A stretch of DNA of 64,000 nucleotides, from the NCBI GenBank assembly GCA_964554335.1, contig CAZKOF010000003.1, positions 1 to 64,000 of the forward strand, given 5' to 3'. Position numbers and translations under genes: made by a program. The notes beneath the pieces are model-generated. The model was given only the letters and a program-made list of their open reading frames with translations. It was not told the DNA's origin and made no database searches. This DNA comes from UBA3263 sp964554335. GTDB taxonomy: Bacteria > Bacteroidota > Bacteroidia > Bacteroidales > Muribaculaceae. How positions within the stretch are numbered: position 1 is the stretch's first letter; every line of letters begins with the position of its first letter. Of this stretch, positions 44,301 through 53,361 are shown piece by piece.

Positions 44301-45071
44301 ATGACAAAAGAAGAAATCCTTGCCCTGGGGGGCACGAAAGTAAACTCACGTCCGAGCCTGCTCCTCGACGCCACGATGCACTATTGTCCGGGATGCTCTC
44401 ATGGCGTTGTGCATAAGCTCGTTGCCGAAGTGATTGAGGAACTCGGAATGGAGAACACCGCCATCGGCATTGCGCCGGTAGGCTGCGCGGTGTTTGCCTA
44501 TAACTATGTTGACATCGACTGGATTGAGGCTGCACACGGTCGCGCCCCTGCAGTCGCCACAGCCGCCGCACGCCTGAATCCCGACGCAATGGTATTCACC
44601 TACCAGGGCGACGGCGACCTCGCTGCCATCGGCACATGCGAAACCATTCACGCCTGCAACCGCGGAGAGAACATCGCCATAATCTTCATCAACAACGGCA
44701 TCTATGGCATGACGGGCGGTCAAATGGCCCCGACCACGCTCGAAGGAATGAAAACATCAACCACGCCATACGGCCGCCGGATTGACCTCAACGGCTATCC
44801 GCTCAACATCACCAATCTCGTCAAGGAACTCGACGGCACCTGCTACGTGACGCGCCAAAGCGTCCACACTCCAGGCGCAGTGCGCAAGGCCAAAGCCGCA
44901 ATCAAGCAGGCATTCATCAACACCCGCGAGAAACGGGGCACGTCGTTCGTCGAGATTGTATCGACCTGCAGCAGCGGCTGGAAGCTCTCACCGGAAAAGT
45001 CCAACAAGTGGATGGAAGAGAACATGTTCATCAAATATCCCCCGGGGGATATTAAAAACACCGTAAAGTAA
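44301..45071 (+). CDS. korB: 2-oxoacid:ferredoxin oxidoreductase, beta (TPP) subunit
   Basis: 256 residues with the thiamine-pyrophosphate motif GDGDLAAIG ... NNGIYGMTGGQ and CPGCSHG near the front. It binds TPP and pairs with KorA. The stop shares its last base with the next ATG. Confidence 0.92.
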   Translation: MTKEEILALGGTKVNSRPSLLLDATMHYCPGCSHGVVHKLVAEVIEELGMENTAIGIAPVGCAVFAYNYVDIDWIEAAHGRAPAVATAAARLNPDAMVFTYQGDGDLAAIGTCETIHACNRGENIAIIFINNGIYGMTGGQMAPTTLEGMKTSTTPYGRRIDLNGYPLNITNLVKELDGTCYVTRQSVHTPGAVRKAKAAIKQAFINTREKRGTSFVEIVSTCSSGWKLSPEKSNKWMEENMFIKYPPGDIKNTVK

Positions 45072-45604
45072 TGACACATGAAATAATCATAACCGGATTC
45101 GGCGGTCAGGGCGTCCTTTCAATGGGTAAGATTCTTGCCTATGCTGGACTCCTCGACGGCCTGGAAGTCAGTTGGATGCCGAGCTACGGCCCCGAGCAAC
45201 GCGGAGGTACGGCGAACGTTACCGTAATTCTTTCCGACGAGCCGATATCCTCGCCCGTACTCGACCAGTATGATATTGCCGTGGTGCTCAACCAGCAGAG
45301 CCTCGACAAGTTCGAGAGTCATGTAAAAACCGGCGGGACTCTGCTCTATGACCCCTACGGCATTCATCGTCGCCCCGAACGCCAAGACATCAAAGTCGTT
45401 GAAGTCAAAGCCACGGAAGCTGCTATCGAAACAGGCAATCCCAAGAGCTACAACATGCTACTGCTCGGCTCACTGCTTCAGTTGTTCCCCATGGTCAGCC
45501 CCGAAACAGTCATCAAGGGGCTGGAGAAGACTCTGCCCGAACGCCATCATCATCTGATTCCCATGAACCGTGAAGCCATCGCAAAAGGAGCCAAACTCGT
45601 ATGA
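45071..45604 (+). CDS. korC: 2-oxoacid:ferredoxin oxidoreductase, gamma subunit
   Basis: 177 residues: the CoA-related gamma domain with TGFGGQGVLSMGKILAYAG and YGPEQRGGTANVTV. It completes the delta-alpha-beta-gamma set. It overlaps the next small gene by four bases. Confidence 0.92.
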   Translation: MTHEIIITGFGGQGVLSMGKILAYAGLLDGLEVSWMPSYGPEQRGGTANVTVILSDEPISSPVLDQYDIAVVLNQQSLDKFESHVKTGGTLLYDPYGIHRRPERQDIKVVEVKATEAAIETGNPKSYNMLLLGSLLQLFPMVSPETVIKGLEKTLPERHHHLIPMNREAIAKGAKLV

Positions 45605-45978
45605 CCGACGACGACAAGAAACGCCTGACCTCAGATCCTGACGGACTTCTGACCTACGAATATATCGCAAACCACATCGGCACGGACGACCTCGACATTC
45701 AATGGTTGACCGACAATATCATACGCGTTGACAGCAACGGCCAGTTCAGCGGTTCCGCCGCGCGCTACCTGCATGCCATCGACCCGACCCACTTCGCCCC
45801 GAACATCAATAGCCTGATTGCAGCGACCATCGACAAAGACCGCGAACACCGTTACTTATCGGCCCTTATGCAGGGAATATGGGGGGATGATTGTGAGAAC
45901 CGCGTTGCCGAGCTTTCGGCCGCGAACGACAATTTCCGCCGTATTTACAAACGACTTTACCCTACCTCAGCAATATGA
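45601..45978 (+). CDS. Hypothetical protein in the kor operon
   Basis: 125 residues, no signal peptide or membrane segment, acidic, probably helical. Stretches such as LLTYEYIANHIGTDDLDIQW and GSAARYLHAIDPTHFAPNIN are not known to me. It overlaps korC at the front and the cyclophilin gene at the end by four bases each, so it is cotranscribed and translated with them. A role linked to the oxidoreductase is possible but unproven. Confidence 0.6.
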   Translation: MTDDDKKRLTSDPDGLLTYEYIANHIGTDDLDIQWLTDNIIRVDSNGQFSGSAARYLHAIDPTHFAPNINSLIAATIDKDREHRYLSALMQGIWGDDCENRVAELSAANDNFRRIYKRLYPTSAI

Positions 45979-46859
45979 AGAATTTTCTGTTGAGCCTCCT
46001 GCCTATTGTTGCACTGACGGCATGCGGCACCAAGTCCGATGAGGCCAAAAACGACAACCAGGATTCAACAACTACAAACAAAGAAACAAATATGAACAAC
46101 ATAGCGACCCCGGCACAAAAGGATGCCACGGTGATGATTCACACCACCGAAGGCGACATCGAAGTACTCCTCTACGGCGATACTCCCAAACATCAGGAGA
46201 ATTTCCTCAAACTCGTCAAGGAGGGCTACTACGACGGCACTCTCTTTCACCGCGTAATCAATGAATTCATGGTTCAGGCCGGCGACCCCGACAGCAAAAA
46301 CGCTCCGGCCGGCAAGCAACTCGGTCAGGGAGGTCCGGGATATCAGATTGACGCAGAATTCGTTTATCCCCGCCACTTCCACAAGCGCGGAGCTCTCGCT
46401 GCCGCCAGAACGTCAGACCAGATCAATCCCGAGCGCAAGAGCTCAGGCTCGCAGTTCTACATCGTGACCGGTAAGGCATATACCCCCGACCAGCTCGACC
46501 AAATGGAGCAGCAGATGAAGATGGGCCAGGTGCAGAGCGTCTTCTACAAGATTGCCGGTGAACATCAGGCTGAAATCCAGAAAATGCAACGCGAAGGCGA
46601 CCGGGCCGGACTCGCCAAACTTCAGGAAGAGATTATCGCCATGGCCGAGAAAGATACCGGCGACGCGAAGCTCACTCCCGAGCAGCGCGAGGCCTACACG
46701 ACAGTCGGCGGAACTCCGCACCTCGACAACCAATACACCGTGTTCGGCGAGGTTATCAAAGGCATGGATGTTGTCTCCAAAATTGAGAAAACGAAGACCG
46801 GCTCGGCTGACCGCCCCGTCAACGACATAAAAATTCTCTCGATGGAAGTCGTTAAATAA
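45975..46859 (+). CDS. Peptidyl-prolyl isomerase, cyclophilin type, lipoprotein
   Basis: 294 residues. The signal peptide ends in a lipobox (ALTAC), so the protein is lipid-anchored in the periplasm. The cyclophilin core (ETFLKLVKEGYYDGTLFHRV like motif, FMVQAGDPDS, SGSQFYIVTG) is split after YIVTGKAYT by a helical insert of about 65 residues (residues about 170-235) before the core resumes with GGTPHLDNQYTVFGEV. It helps fold exported proteins. Such inserts are known in some Bacteroidetes relatives. Confidence 0.9.
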   Translation: MKNFLLSLLPIVALTACGTKSDEAKNDNQDSTTTNKETNMNNIATPAQKDATVMIHTTEGDIEVLLYGDTPKHQENFLKLVKEGYYDGTLFHRVINEFMVQAGDPDSKNAPAGKQLGQGGPGYQIDAEFVYPRHFHKRGALAAARTSDQINPERKSSGSQFYIVTGKAYTPDQLDQMEQQMKMGQVQSVFYKIAGEHQAEIQKMQREGDRAGLAKLQEEIIAMAEKDTGDAKLTPEQREAYTTVGGTPHLDNQYTVFGEVIKGMDVVSKIEKTKTGSADRPVNDIKILSMEVVK

Positions 46860-46879
46860 CTTTAGCTTAAAACCCGAAT

Positions 46880-46920
46880 AGCCCGATTGGATATAAATCG
46901 CCAACCGGGCTGATTTTTTG
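46880..46920 (+). terminator. Intrinsic terminator after the cyclophilin gene
   Basis: AGCCCG-A-TTGG (46880-46890) pairs with CCAA-C-CGGGCT (46901-46911), with one mismatch. GATTTTTT follows. Confidence 0.75.
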
Positions 46921-46932
46921 CTATTTTTTTTG

Positions 46933-46940
46933 TAACTTTG
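46933..46940 (+). promoter_or_regulatory. -7 box of ffh
   Basis: TAACTTTG lies 27 bases before the ffh start; the -33 element is not clear. Confidence 0.5.
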
Positions 46941-46967
46941 CACCAAAATCCCAAAAAGCGTAAACCC

Positions 46968-48317
46968 ATGTTTGAAAATCTTAGCGAAAGACTTGAACGC
47001 AGCTTCAAGATACTGAAAGGCGAAGGCAGGATTACCGAAATCAACGTTGCCGAAACGATGCGCGACGTAAGACGTGCCCTTCTCGATGCTGACGTTAACT
47101 ATAAAGTAGCCAAGCAATTTACTGATACCGTCAAAGCCAAAGCCCTCGGTCAGAACGTGCTGCAGGCAGTCAAACCGAAAGAGCAGATGGTAAAGATTGT
47201 CCACGACGAACTGGCCCTGCTCATGGGTGGCTCGGCGGCCAAGTTCGATCTGTCGGGTTCGCCGGCCATCGTGCTGATGAGCGGTCTGCAAGGCTCCGGT
47301 AAAACGACTTTCTCCGGCAAGCTCGCCCGGAAATACAAAAGCGAGCAGGCCAAGCGTCCGCTGCTGGTTGCCTGCGACGTTTACCGTCCCGCAGCTATTG
47401 AGCAGCTCAAAGTCGTAGGTCAACAGATCGACGTTCCCGTCTATAGCGAAAACGGAAACATGAATCCCGTTGAAATCGCCCGCAATGCCGTCAGCTACGC
47501 GAAAGCCAACCACCACGACATGGTAATTGTCGACACTGCCGGTCGCCTGGCCGTTGACGATACAATGATGCAGGAGGTTGAAAATCTCAAGAACGCGCTC
47601 AAGCCACAGGAGATTCTCTTTGTCGTTGACTCGATGACCGGTCAGGATGCAGTCAACACGGCAAAAGCCTTCAATGACCGTCTGGACTTCACGGGCGTGG
47701 TGCTCACCAAGCTCGACGGCGATACCCGCGGCGGCGCCGCACTCTCAATCCGCACAGTCGTTGACAAGCCCATCAAATTTGTCGGCTCCGGCGAGAAGAT
47801 GGACGCTATCGACGTGTTTCACCCCGAACGCATGGCCGACCGAATTCTCGGCATGGGCGACATTGTCAGCCTCGTTGAAAAGGCCCAGCAGGACTTTGAC
47901 GAGAAAAAAGCCAGGGAACTCGAACGGAAGATGGCGAAGAACAAGTTTGACTTCAACGACTTCCTCGAGCAGATTCAGCGCATCGAAAAGATGGGCAGCA
48001 TCAAAGATATCGCAGCAATGATTCCCGGCATGAACAAAGCTATCAAGGACGTTGAAATCAAAGATGACCCCTTCAAGAACATCAAAGCCATCATCGGCTC
48101 GATGACACCCGCCGAACGCTCTAACCCCGACATTATAAAAGGGTCACGCCGTCAGCGCATTGCCCGAGGGTCAGGCACCGAGCTGCCGGAAGTCAACAAG
48201 TTGCTCAAACAATTTGAGGAGATGCGCAAGGTGATGAAGGCCGCGACAATGATGAAGAACCCCATGCAGATGATGAAGGCCGCGCGCGCCATGCAGCAGA
48301 TGCGCGGACGCAGATAA
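46968..48317 (+). CDS. ffh: Signal recognition particle protein Ffh
   Basis: 449 residues: N domain, GTPase domain (GLQGSGKTTFSGKLA, DTAGRLAVD, TKLDGDTRGG) and a methionine-rich M domain (MRKVMKAATMMKNPMQMMKA). It brings nascent membrane and secreted proteins to the membrane with 4.5S RNA and FtsY. ATG 46968 (MFENLSERLERS) was chosen; the upstream start at 46938 is on the -7 box. Confidence 0.96.
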   Translation: MFENLSERLERSFKILKGEGRITEINVAETMRDVRRALLDADVNYKVAKQFTDTVKAKALGQNVLQAVKPKEQMVKIVHDELALLMGGSAAKFDLSGSPAIVLMSGLQGSGKTTFSGKLARKYKSEQAKRPLLVACDVYRPAAIEQLKVVGQQIDVPVYSENGNMNPVEIARNAVSYAKANHHDMVIVDTAGRLAVDDTMMQEVENLKNALKPQEILFVVDSMTGQDAVNTAKAFNDRLDFTGVVLTKLDGDTRGGAALSIRTVVDKPIKFVGSGEKMDAIDVFHPERMADRILGMGDIVSLVEKAQQDFDEKKARELERKMAKNKFDFNDFLEQIQRIEKMGSIKDIAAMIPGMNKAIKDVEIKDDPFKNIKAIIGSMTPAERSNPDIIKGSRRQRIARGSGTELPEVNKLLKQFEEMRKVMKAATMMKNPMQMMKAARAMQQMRGRR

Positions 48318-48326
48318 ACTTCAGAT

Positions 48327-49202
48327 ATGGCAACGATTATTGACGGAAAGGCCACGGCAACGGCCATTAAACAGGAAATTGCCCAAGAGGTGGCCGCCCG
48401 CGTGGCGGCAGGTAAGAAACGTCCGCATCTGGCAGCGGTGTTGGTCGGTCATGACGGAGGCTCGGAAACATACGTTGCCCACAAGGTCAAGGCCTGCGAG
48501 GAGTGCGGATTCGAATCCACGCTAATTCGCCGCGAGGCCGACATCACTCAGGAGGAACTGCTGGAGATTGTTGACAACCTCAACAAAGATGATAGCATAG
48601 ACGGCTACATCATTCAGTTGCCGTTGCCGCACCACATAGACGAACAGGCAATCATTCAGGCCGTTGACCCTGAAAAGGATGTCGACGGCTTCCACCCCGT
48701 CAATGTCGGTCGCATGTCGCTCGGTCTGCCCTGCTTTCTCAGTGCCACTCCCGCGGGCATCATCGAACTGCTCCGCCGCTACAATGTGCCGACCGCCGGC
48801 AAACATTGCGTCGTGCTCGGTCGCAGCAACATCGTCGGCAAACCGGTGGCCTCACTGATGATGCAGAAGGCAGTACCCGGAAACGCAACCGTAACTGTCT
48901 GCCATTCCGCCACACCGGACATCAAAGATATATGCCGTCAGGCAGACATTATAATCGCAGCTCTCGGTCAGCCCGGATTCGTCACCGCCGACATGGTCAA
49001 GCCGGGTGCCGTCATTATCGATGTCGGCACCACCCGCGTACCCGACCCGTCGAAAAAGAGCGGCTTCCGCCTCAGCGGTGACGTTGACTTTGTCAATGTG
49101 GCGCCTTTGTGCTCAGCAATCACTCCGGTACCCGGTGGCGTTGGGCCGATGACAATATGCTCCTTGATGCGCAACACTCTTCAGGCCGCGTCTTCTAAAT
49201 GA
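48327..49202 (+). CDS. folD: Methylene-THF dehydrogenase / cyclohydrolase
   Basis: 291 residues. It interconverts 5,10-methylene-THF and 10-formyl-THF. The substrate loop YVAHKVKACEECG, then VDGFHPVNVGRM, and the NADP region VVLGRSNIVGKPVA and GDVDFVNVAPLCSAITPVPG are typical. It overlaps the next gene by four bases. Confidence 0.95.
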   Translation: MATIIDGKATATAIKQEIAQEVAARVAAGKKRPHLAAVLVGHDGGSETYVAHKVKACEECGFESTLIRREADITQEELLEIVDNLNKDDSIDGYIIQLPLPHHIDEQAIIQAVDPEKDVDGFHPVNVGRMSLGLPCFLSATPAGIIELLRRYNVPTAGKHCVVLGRSNIVGKPVASLMMQKAVPGNATVTVCHSATPDIKDICRQADIIIAALGQPGFVTADMVKPGAVIIDVGTTRVPDPSKKSGFRLSGDVDFVNVAPLCSAITPVPGGVGPMTICSLMRNTLQAASSK

Positions 49203-50254
49203 CTCTGCTGGCAAATCTGCTGACATACATACTGCCGCTGCTCCCGGAACTGCATGTCCGACCCCAAAGCGCCGAGTTGCTTTTTGCCGGTGACGCCATG
49301 ATGCACGAGGCGCAGATTTCCGCGGCCCTCCGGGCCGACAGATATTGTTTCGACGGGTACTTCGACTCCATACGCCCGTATGTTGAATCAGCAGATTTTG
49401 CCATTGTTAATTTCGAGGCCTCGCTCGGAGGCAAGCCCTACCGCGGCTATCCGTGCTTCTCTGCGCCCGACGAATATCCCGAGGCCCTAACTGCCGCAGG
49501 GTTCGACTTTTTTCTGCTGGCCAACAACCACATACTCGACCGACGCGACAAGGGACTGCACCGTACCATCACTGTTCTCGACTCATTGAATATTTCCCAC
49601 TGCGGCATCTATCACAACGCCACTGCGCGCGATTCTCTCGTGCCCGGCATTGTTGACGTCAACGGATTCAAAATCGGAATTCTGAACTACACCTACGGCA
49701 CCAACGGAATCCGAATTACAGGCAACGCAGTCGTCAACTATATCGACACGGCCCGCATCGCCGCAGACATACGCGCCGCGCGAGCCGCGGGAGCCGAACT
49801 TGTTGCGACATGCATCCATTGGGGCGACGAGTACCATCTGCTTCCGAACTCATATCAGAAGCGCCTCGCCGACAAACTGACAGATCTCGGAGTCGATATG
49901 ATTATCGGCGGACACCCGCACGTTATACAACCGATGGAGCTGCGACTCAACCCGAGCGGGCGCAATACCCTGCTGGTCTACTCACTCGGAAATTTCATAT
50001 CCAACATGAAACTGACCGACACGCGAGGCGGAGCGATGGTTCGGGTGCACCTTGAGCGCGATTCGGCCGGTGCGGCACGAGTTGCATCGGCAGCATACAC
50101 GCTGATATTTACCGAACCACCGACCGCGACAGAGAACTTCCGTCTCGTTCCGGCGCGTAAGAGCCGCGACCCGAGGGCCCGCGCGTTCCTGAAAAACGCC
50201 GACCGCATCTTCACCACCCATAATATTAACGTTCCCGAGGACTCAATTCTTTAA
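49199..50254 (+). CDS. CapA/PgsA-like metallophosphatase-fold protein
   Basis: 351 residues: a hydrophobic start (about 1-17), then FAGDAMMHEAQ, FEASLGGKPYRGYP and GGHPHVIQPME, the metal-ligand pattern of the PGA_cap family. The family is linked to poly-gamma-glutamate capsule synthesis, but most members in gut Bacteroidales have no proven role. It is translated in overlap with folD, with no capsule genes nearby. Confidence 0.8.
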   Translation: MTLLANLLTYILPLLPELHVRPQSAELLFAGDAMMHEAQISAALRADRYCFDGYFDSIRPYVESADFAIVNFEASLGGKPYRGYPCFSAPDEYPEALTAAGFDFFLLANNHILDRRDKGLHRTITVLDSLNISHCGIYHNATARDSLVPGIVDVNGFKIGILNYTYGTNGIRITGNAVVNYIDTARIAADIRAARAAGAELVATCIHWGDEYHLLPNSYQKRLADKLTDLGVDMIIGGHPHVIQPMELRLNPSGRNTLLVYSLGNFISNMKLTDTRGGAMVRVHLERDSAGAARVASAAYTLIFTEPPTATENFRLVPARKSRDPRARAFLKNADRIFTTHNINVPEDSIL

Positions 50255-50255
50255 C

Positions 50256-51032
50256 ATGTTCAAAATTATCTCTAAGGAACACTTTTCAGCCAACGTGGTC
50301 AAACTTGATGTCGAAGTTCCCGGAATTGCCCGGGCCAGACGTACCGGACAGTTCGTCATCGTCATCGCTGACGCCACGGGCGAACGCATACCCCTGACGA
50401 TTGCCGACTCCGACACAGAAAAAGGCACCATCACACTGGTTGTTCAGGCAATCGGCGATTCCACCCGCAAAATCTGCGCTATGGAACCGGGCGAGGAGTT
50501 TCATGACGTTGTCGGCCCTCTCGGTCGCGCAACACAGATTCGTCAGGGCGGCACGGTTGTGTGCTGCGGCGGTGGCGTAGGCGTAGCGCCCCTGCTGCCT
50601 ATTATAAAAGCAATGAAACTTGCGGGTTGCAGGGTTATCTCCGTGCTTGCAGCCAGGACAAAAGAGCTGATTATTCTCGAAAAACAGGTCACGGAATACT
50701 CCGATGAAGTTATAATCATGACCGACGACGGCTCATATGGCCGCAAGGGATTGGTGACCGACGGCGTGGAGTCAGTCATTCTGCGCGAGAAAGTTGATGA
50801 AGTAGTAACCATCGGACCTGCGGTGATGATGAAATTTGTTGCCCTGCTAACAAAGAAATATAACGTGCCTACAGTTGCGTCGCTGAATACCGTGATGGTC
50901 GACGGCACCGGAATGTGCGGTGCTTGCCGTGTCAGGGTCGACGGCCGCAACCGCTTTGTTTGCATTGACGGTCCGGAATTTGATGCCCACAAGGTAGATT
51001 TTGATGAAATGATTACACGCCTTCGCTCATGA
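50256..51032 (+). CDS. Ferredoxin-NADP reductase / NfnA-like subunit
   Basis: 258 residues: FAD-binding barrel (FVIVIADATGERIPLTIADS), a nucleotide-binding half (CCGGGVGVAPLLPIIKAM), and a C-terminal [2Fe-2S] site (GMCGACRVRV ... FVCIDGPEF). It resembles the small subunit of NADH-dependent ferredoxin-NADP oxidoreductase (NfnA/SudB) and the dihydroorotate dehydrogenase electron-transfer subunit. The neighbour supports NfnA: the two genes overlap by four bases. Confidence 0.85.
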   Translation: MFKIISKEHFSANVVKLDVEVPGIARARRTGQFVIVIADATGERIPLTIADSDTEKGTITLVVQAIGDSTRKICAMEPGEEFHDVVGPLGRATQIRQGGTVVCCGGGVGVAPLLPIIKAMKLAGCRVISVLAARTKELIILEKQVTEYSDEVIIMTDDGSYGRKGLVTDGVESVILREKVDEVVTIGPAVMMKFVALLTKKYNVPTVASLNTVMVDGTGMCGACRVRVDGRNRFVCIDGPEFDAHKVDFDEMITRLRS

Positions 51033-52444
51033 ACGCACCTCTCGATAATAAAGCCCGCACCTCGATTCTGCGGATAAAAATGCCGGAACTTGACGCCGCA
51101 TATCGTGTCACAACTCTAACCGACGAGGTAAACTGCGGCCTCAGCCGAGAGCAGGCCGTCGTTGAGGCCCGGCGATGCCTCAACTGTGCGAAGCCCGGAT
51201 GCGTTGACGGGTGTCCTGTGGGAATCAACATTCCGGGATTTATCAAATGTATTGAACACGAAGACTTTGACGGCGCTCTCGGTATTCTGCGACAGACTTC
51301 GGCTCTCCCGGCAGTATGTGGGCGCGTGTGCCCTCAGGAGAAGCAATGCGAGAGCAAGTGCATCTACAACAAATTGAAGAAAGAGCCTGTCGCTATCGGC
51401 TATCTTGAGCGTTTTGCCGCCGACAACGGTTCCCTGAAACCCGACGCAGCAACTGTCAACGCCCCAAAAGCCGGACGAGGCAAGATAGCGGTTGCCGGTT
51501 CGGGGCCCGCCGGACTCTCCTTTGCCGGAGCAATGGCCGACCTCGGCTATGATGTCACGGTTTTCGAAGCCCTGCATAAGTTCGGAGGAGTGCTGATCTA
51601 TGGAATCCCCGAATTCCGACTCCCGAATGCGGTTGTTGAACGCGAAATTCAGGGACTGCGCCGCATGGGCGTAAAATTTGAAAAAGACACTATCATCGGC
51701 AAAACTCTGTCTTATGACGACCTTCTGTCATCCGGTTTCCGCGGCCTGTTCATTGCCAGTGGAGCAGGGCTCCCGCGCTTCATGAACATTCCGGGCGAAA
51801 ATTTGGTCAACGTCCTGTCATCGAATGAGTACCTGACACGCATCAATCTCATGCACGCCGGCACACCCGGCTATGCGACACCAATATTCAGAGGTCGGAA
51901 CGTAGCCATAATAGGAGGCGGAAACACCGCAATGGATTCATGCCGCACGGCGCGCCGCATGGGTGCAGAACGCGTCATGGTTATATATCGGCGAAGCGAA
52001 GACGAAATGCCCGCGCGCATTGAGGAAGTCAAGCATGCCAAAGAGGAAGGTGTGGAGTTTATGACTCTGCATAATCCCATTGAATATCTTGGCGATGACA
52101 ACGGCCATGTCCGCGCCATGCGGCTGCAGCGCATGACCCTCGGCGAACCCGATGCCGACGGTCGGCGAACCCCGGTTGCTATAGAAGGCGATGTTGTCGA
52201 GATTCCTGTTGATCAGGTTATTGTCAGCATCGGAGTGTCACCCAACCCCATCATTCCGACGTCAATCGACGGTCTTGAAGTAACCTCGCGTGGGACCATT
52301 GCCGCCAACTCCGACACTCTGCAGACATCTATTCCCGAAATATTTGCCGGCGGCGACATCGTGCGCGGCGGCGCTACAGTCATACTCGCAATGGGCGACG
52401 GCCGCCGCGCCGCCGCAGAAATGCACAAATATCTGACACAATGA
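51029..52444 (+). CDS. GltD/NfnB-like FAD and Fe-S oxidoreductase
   Basis: 471 residues: N-terminal Cys clusters (CLNCAKPGCVDGCPVGIN and CGRVCPQEKQCESKC) and two dinucleotide motifs (VAGSGPAGLSFAGAMADLGY, IIGGGNTAMDSCRTARRMGA). It is annotated as glutamate synthase small subunit in many genomes, but with no large subunit beside it and an NfnA-like gene before it, the NfnB role (electron bifurcation among NADH, NADPH and ferredoxin) is more likely. Confidence 0.88.
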   Translation: MNAPLDNKARTSILRIKMPELDAAYRVTTLTDEVNCGLSREQAVVEARRCLNCAKPGCVDGCPVGINIPGFIKCIEHEDFDGALGILRQTSALPAVCGRVCPQEKQCESKCIYNKLKKEPVAIGYLERFAADNGSLKPDAATVNAPKAGRGKIAVAGSGPAGLSFAGAMADLGYDVTVFEALHKFGGVLIYGIPEFRLPNAVVEREIQGLRRMGVKFEKDTIIGKTLSYDDLLSSGFRGLFIASGAGLPRFMNIPGENLVNVLSSNEYLTRINLMHAGTPGYATPIFRGRNVAIIGGGNTAMDSCRTARRMGAERVMVIYRRSEDEMPARIEEVKHAKEEGVEFMTLHNPIEYLGDDNGHVRAMRLQRMTLGEPDADGRRTPVAIEGDVVEIPVDQVIVSIGVSPNPIIPTSIDGLEVTSRGTIAANSDTLQTSIPEIFAGGDIVRGGATVILAMGDGRRAAAEMHKYLTQ

Positions 52445-53325
52445 AAATAATCGAACTCAACCACAACGCCATGTCGGCACAAATATCGACTCTCGGAGCG
52501 GAACTCATAAGTCTCAAAAAGAACGGCACGGAATATCTGTGGCAAGGCGATCCGGCATTCTGGCACGGTCAATCGCCGTTGCTTTTCCCGACCTGCGGCA
52601 ACTGCTGGAACGGCAGCTATCGCGTCAATGGCCGGGAGTATAAGATAGGAAAACACGGTTTCGCCCGCCATATGGAGTTTGACATCGTCAGCCAAACAGG
52701 CCATACCGTCACCCTCGCCATACATTCGGACGACGACACACTGACTGTGTTTCCGTTCAGGTTCTTCCTGTTCGTGACCTACCGCCTGGAAGTGTCAGGC
52801 ATCGAGGTGGAATGGCTCGTACAGAACCAGGGCGACGACGAGATGTTTTTCGATATAGGCGCGCATCCCGCTTTCTTCCTTCCCGATTATGACCCCGCCG
52901 AGGAGGTGCACGGCTATTTCACCTTTAACACCGACAAACCGATAGACTACCTGATTCCTGCCGAACAAGGATGCGTCGACGCCGAGCACCCCGTCAGACT
53001 TCAGCTCGATAACGAAGGAATGATGCCGATTACGGCAAAGACTTTCGACATTGACACCTATGTCATTGAATCGGAGGCAATCAGCCGGTGCACTCTGCTC
53101 GATTCAGAACGCGCCCCATATCTGAGCGTTGAGTTCAATATGCCTGTTCTCTCGCTATGGGCGCCGACCATTGCGCGTCCTGACTGCCCGTTTGTGGCCA
53201 TAGAACCATGGCTTGGCAGTTGCGATTCAGTCGGGTATGGCGGTGACGTATCAGGCCGACGCCACATAAACGGCATTGATAGCGGCCAACACCTGAGAAC
53301 AAGCTACAAAATCTTCCTTTTTTAA
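52441..53325 (+). CDS. Aldose 1-epimerase family protein
   Basis: 294 residues of the galactose mutarotase-like beta fold (LacX/YihR-like), with GTEYLWQGDPAFW, FPTCGNC and FDIGAHPAFF. It probably interconverts anomers of a sugar or sugar phosphate. Overlaps the gene before by four bases. Confidence 0.85.
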   Translation: MKIIELNHNAMSAQISTLGAELISLKKNGTEYLWQGDPAFWHGQSPLLFPTCGNCWNGSYRVNGREYKIGKHGFARHMEFDIVSQTGHTVTLAIHSDDDTLTVFPFRFFLFVTYRLEVSGIEVEWLVQNQGDDEMFFDIGAHPAFFLPDYDPAEEVHGYFTFNTDKPIDYLIPAEQGCVDAEHPVRLQLDNEGMMPITAKTFDIDTYVIESEAISRCTLLDSERAPYLSVEFNMPVLSLWAPTIARPDCPFVAIEPWLGSCDSVGYGGDVSGRRHINGIDSGQHLRTSYKIFLF

Positions 53326-53336
53326 GAGAATTTTCG

Positions 53337-53344
53337 TAACTTTG
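53337..53344 (+). promoter_or_regulatory. -7 box before the EamA gene
   Basis: TAACTTTG lies 17 bases before the ATG at 53362. No good -33 element is seen. Confidence 0.5.
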
Positions 53345-53361
53345 CGTCACAAAAGTTAAAC

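Noticed and set aside
51029..52444. Glutamate synthase small chain
   Set aside because: No large subunit is nearby and the partner gene is NfnA-like, so an Nfn-type role fits better, although sequence alone cannot prove it.
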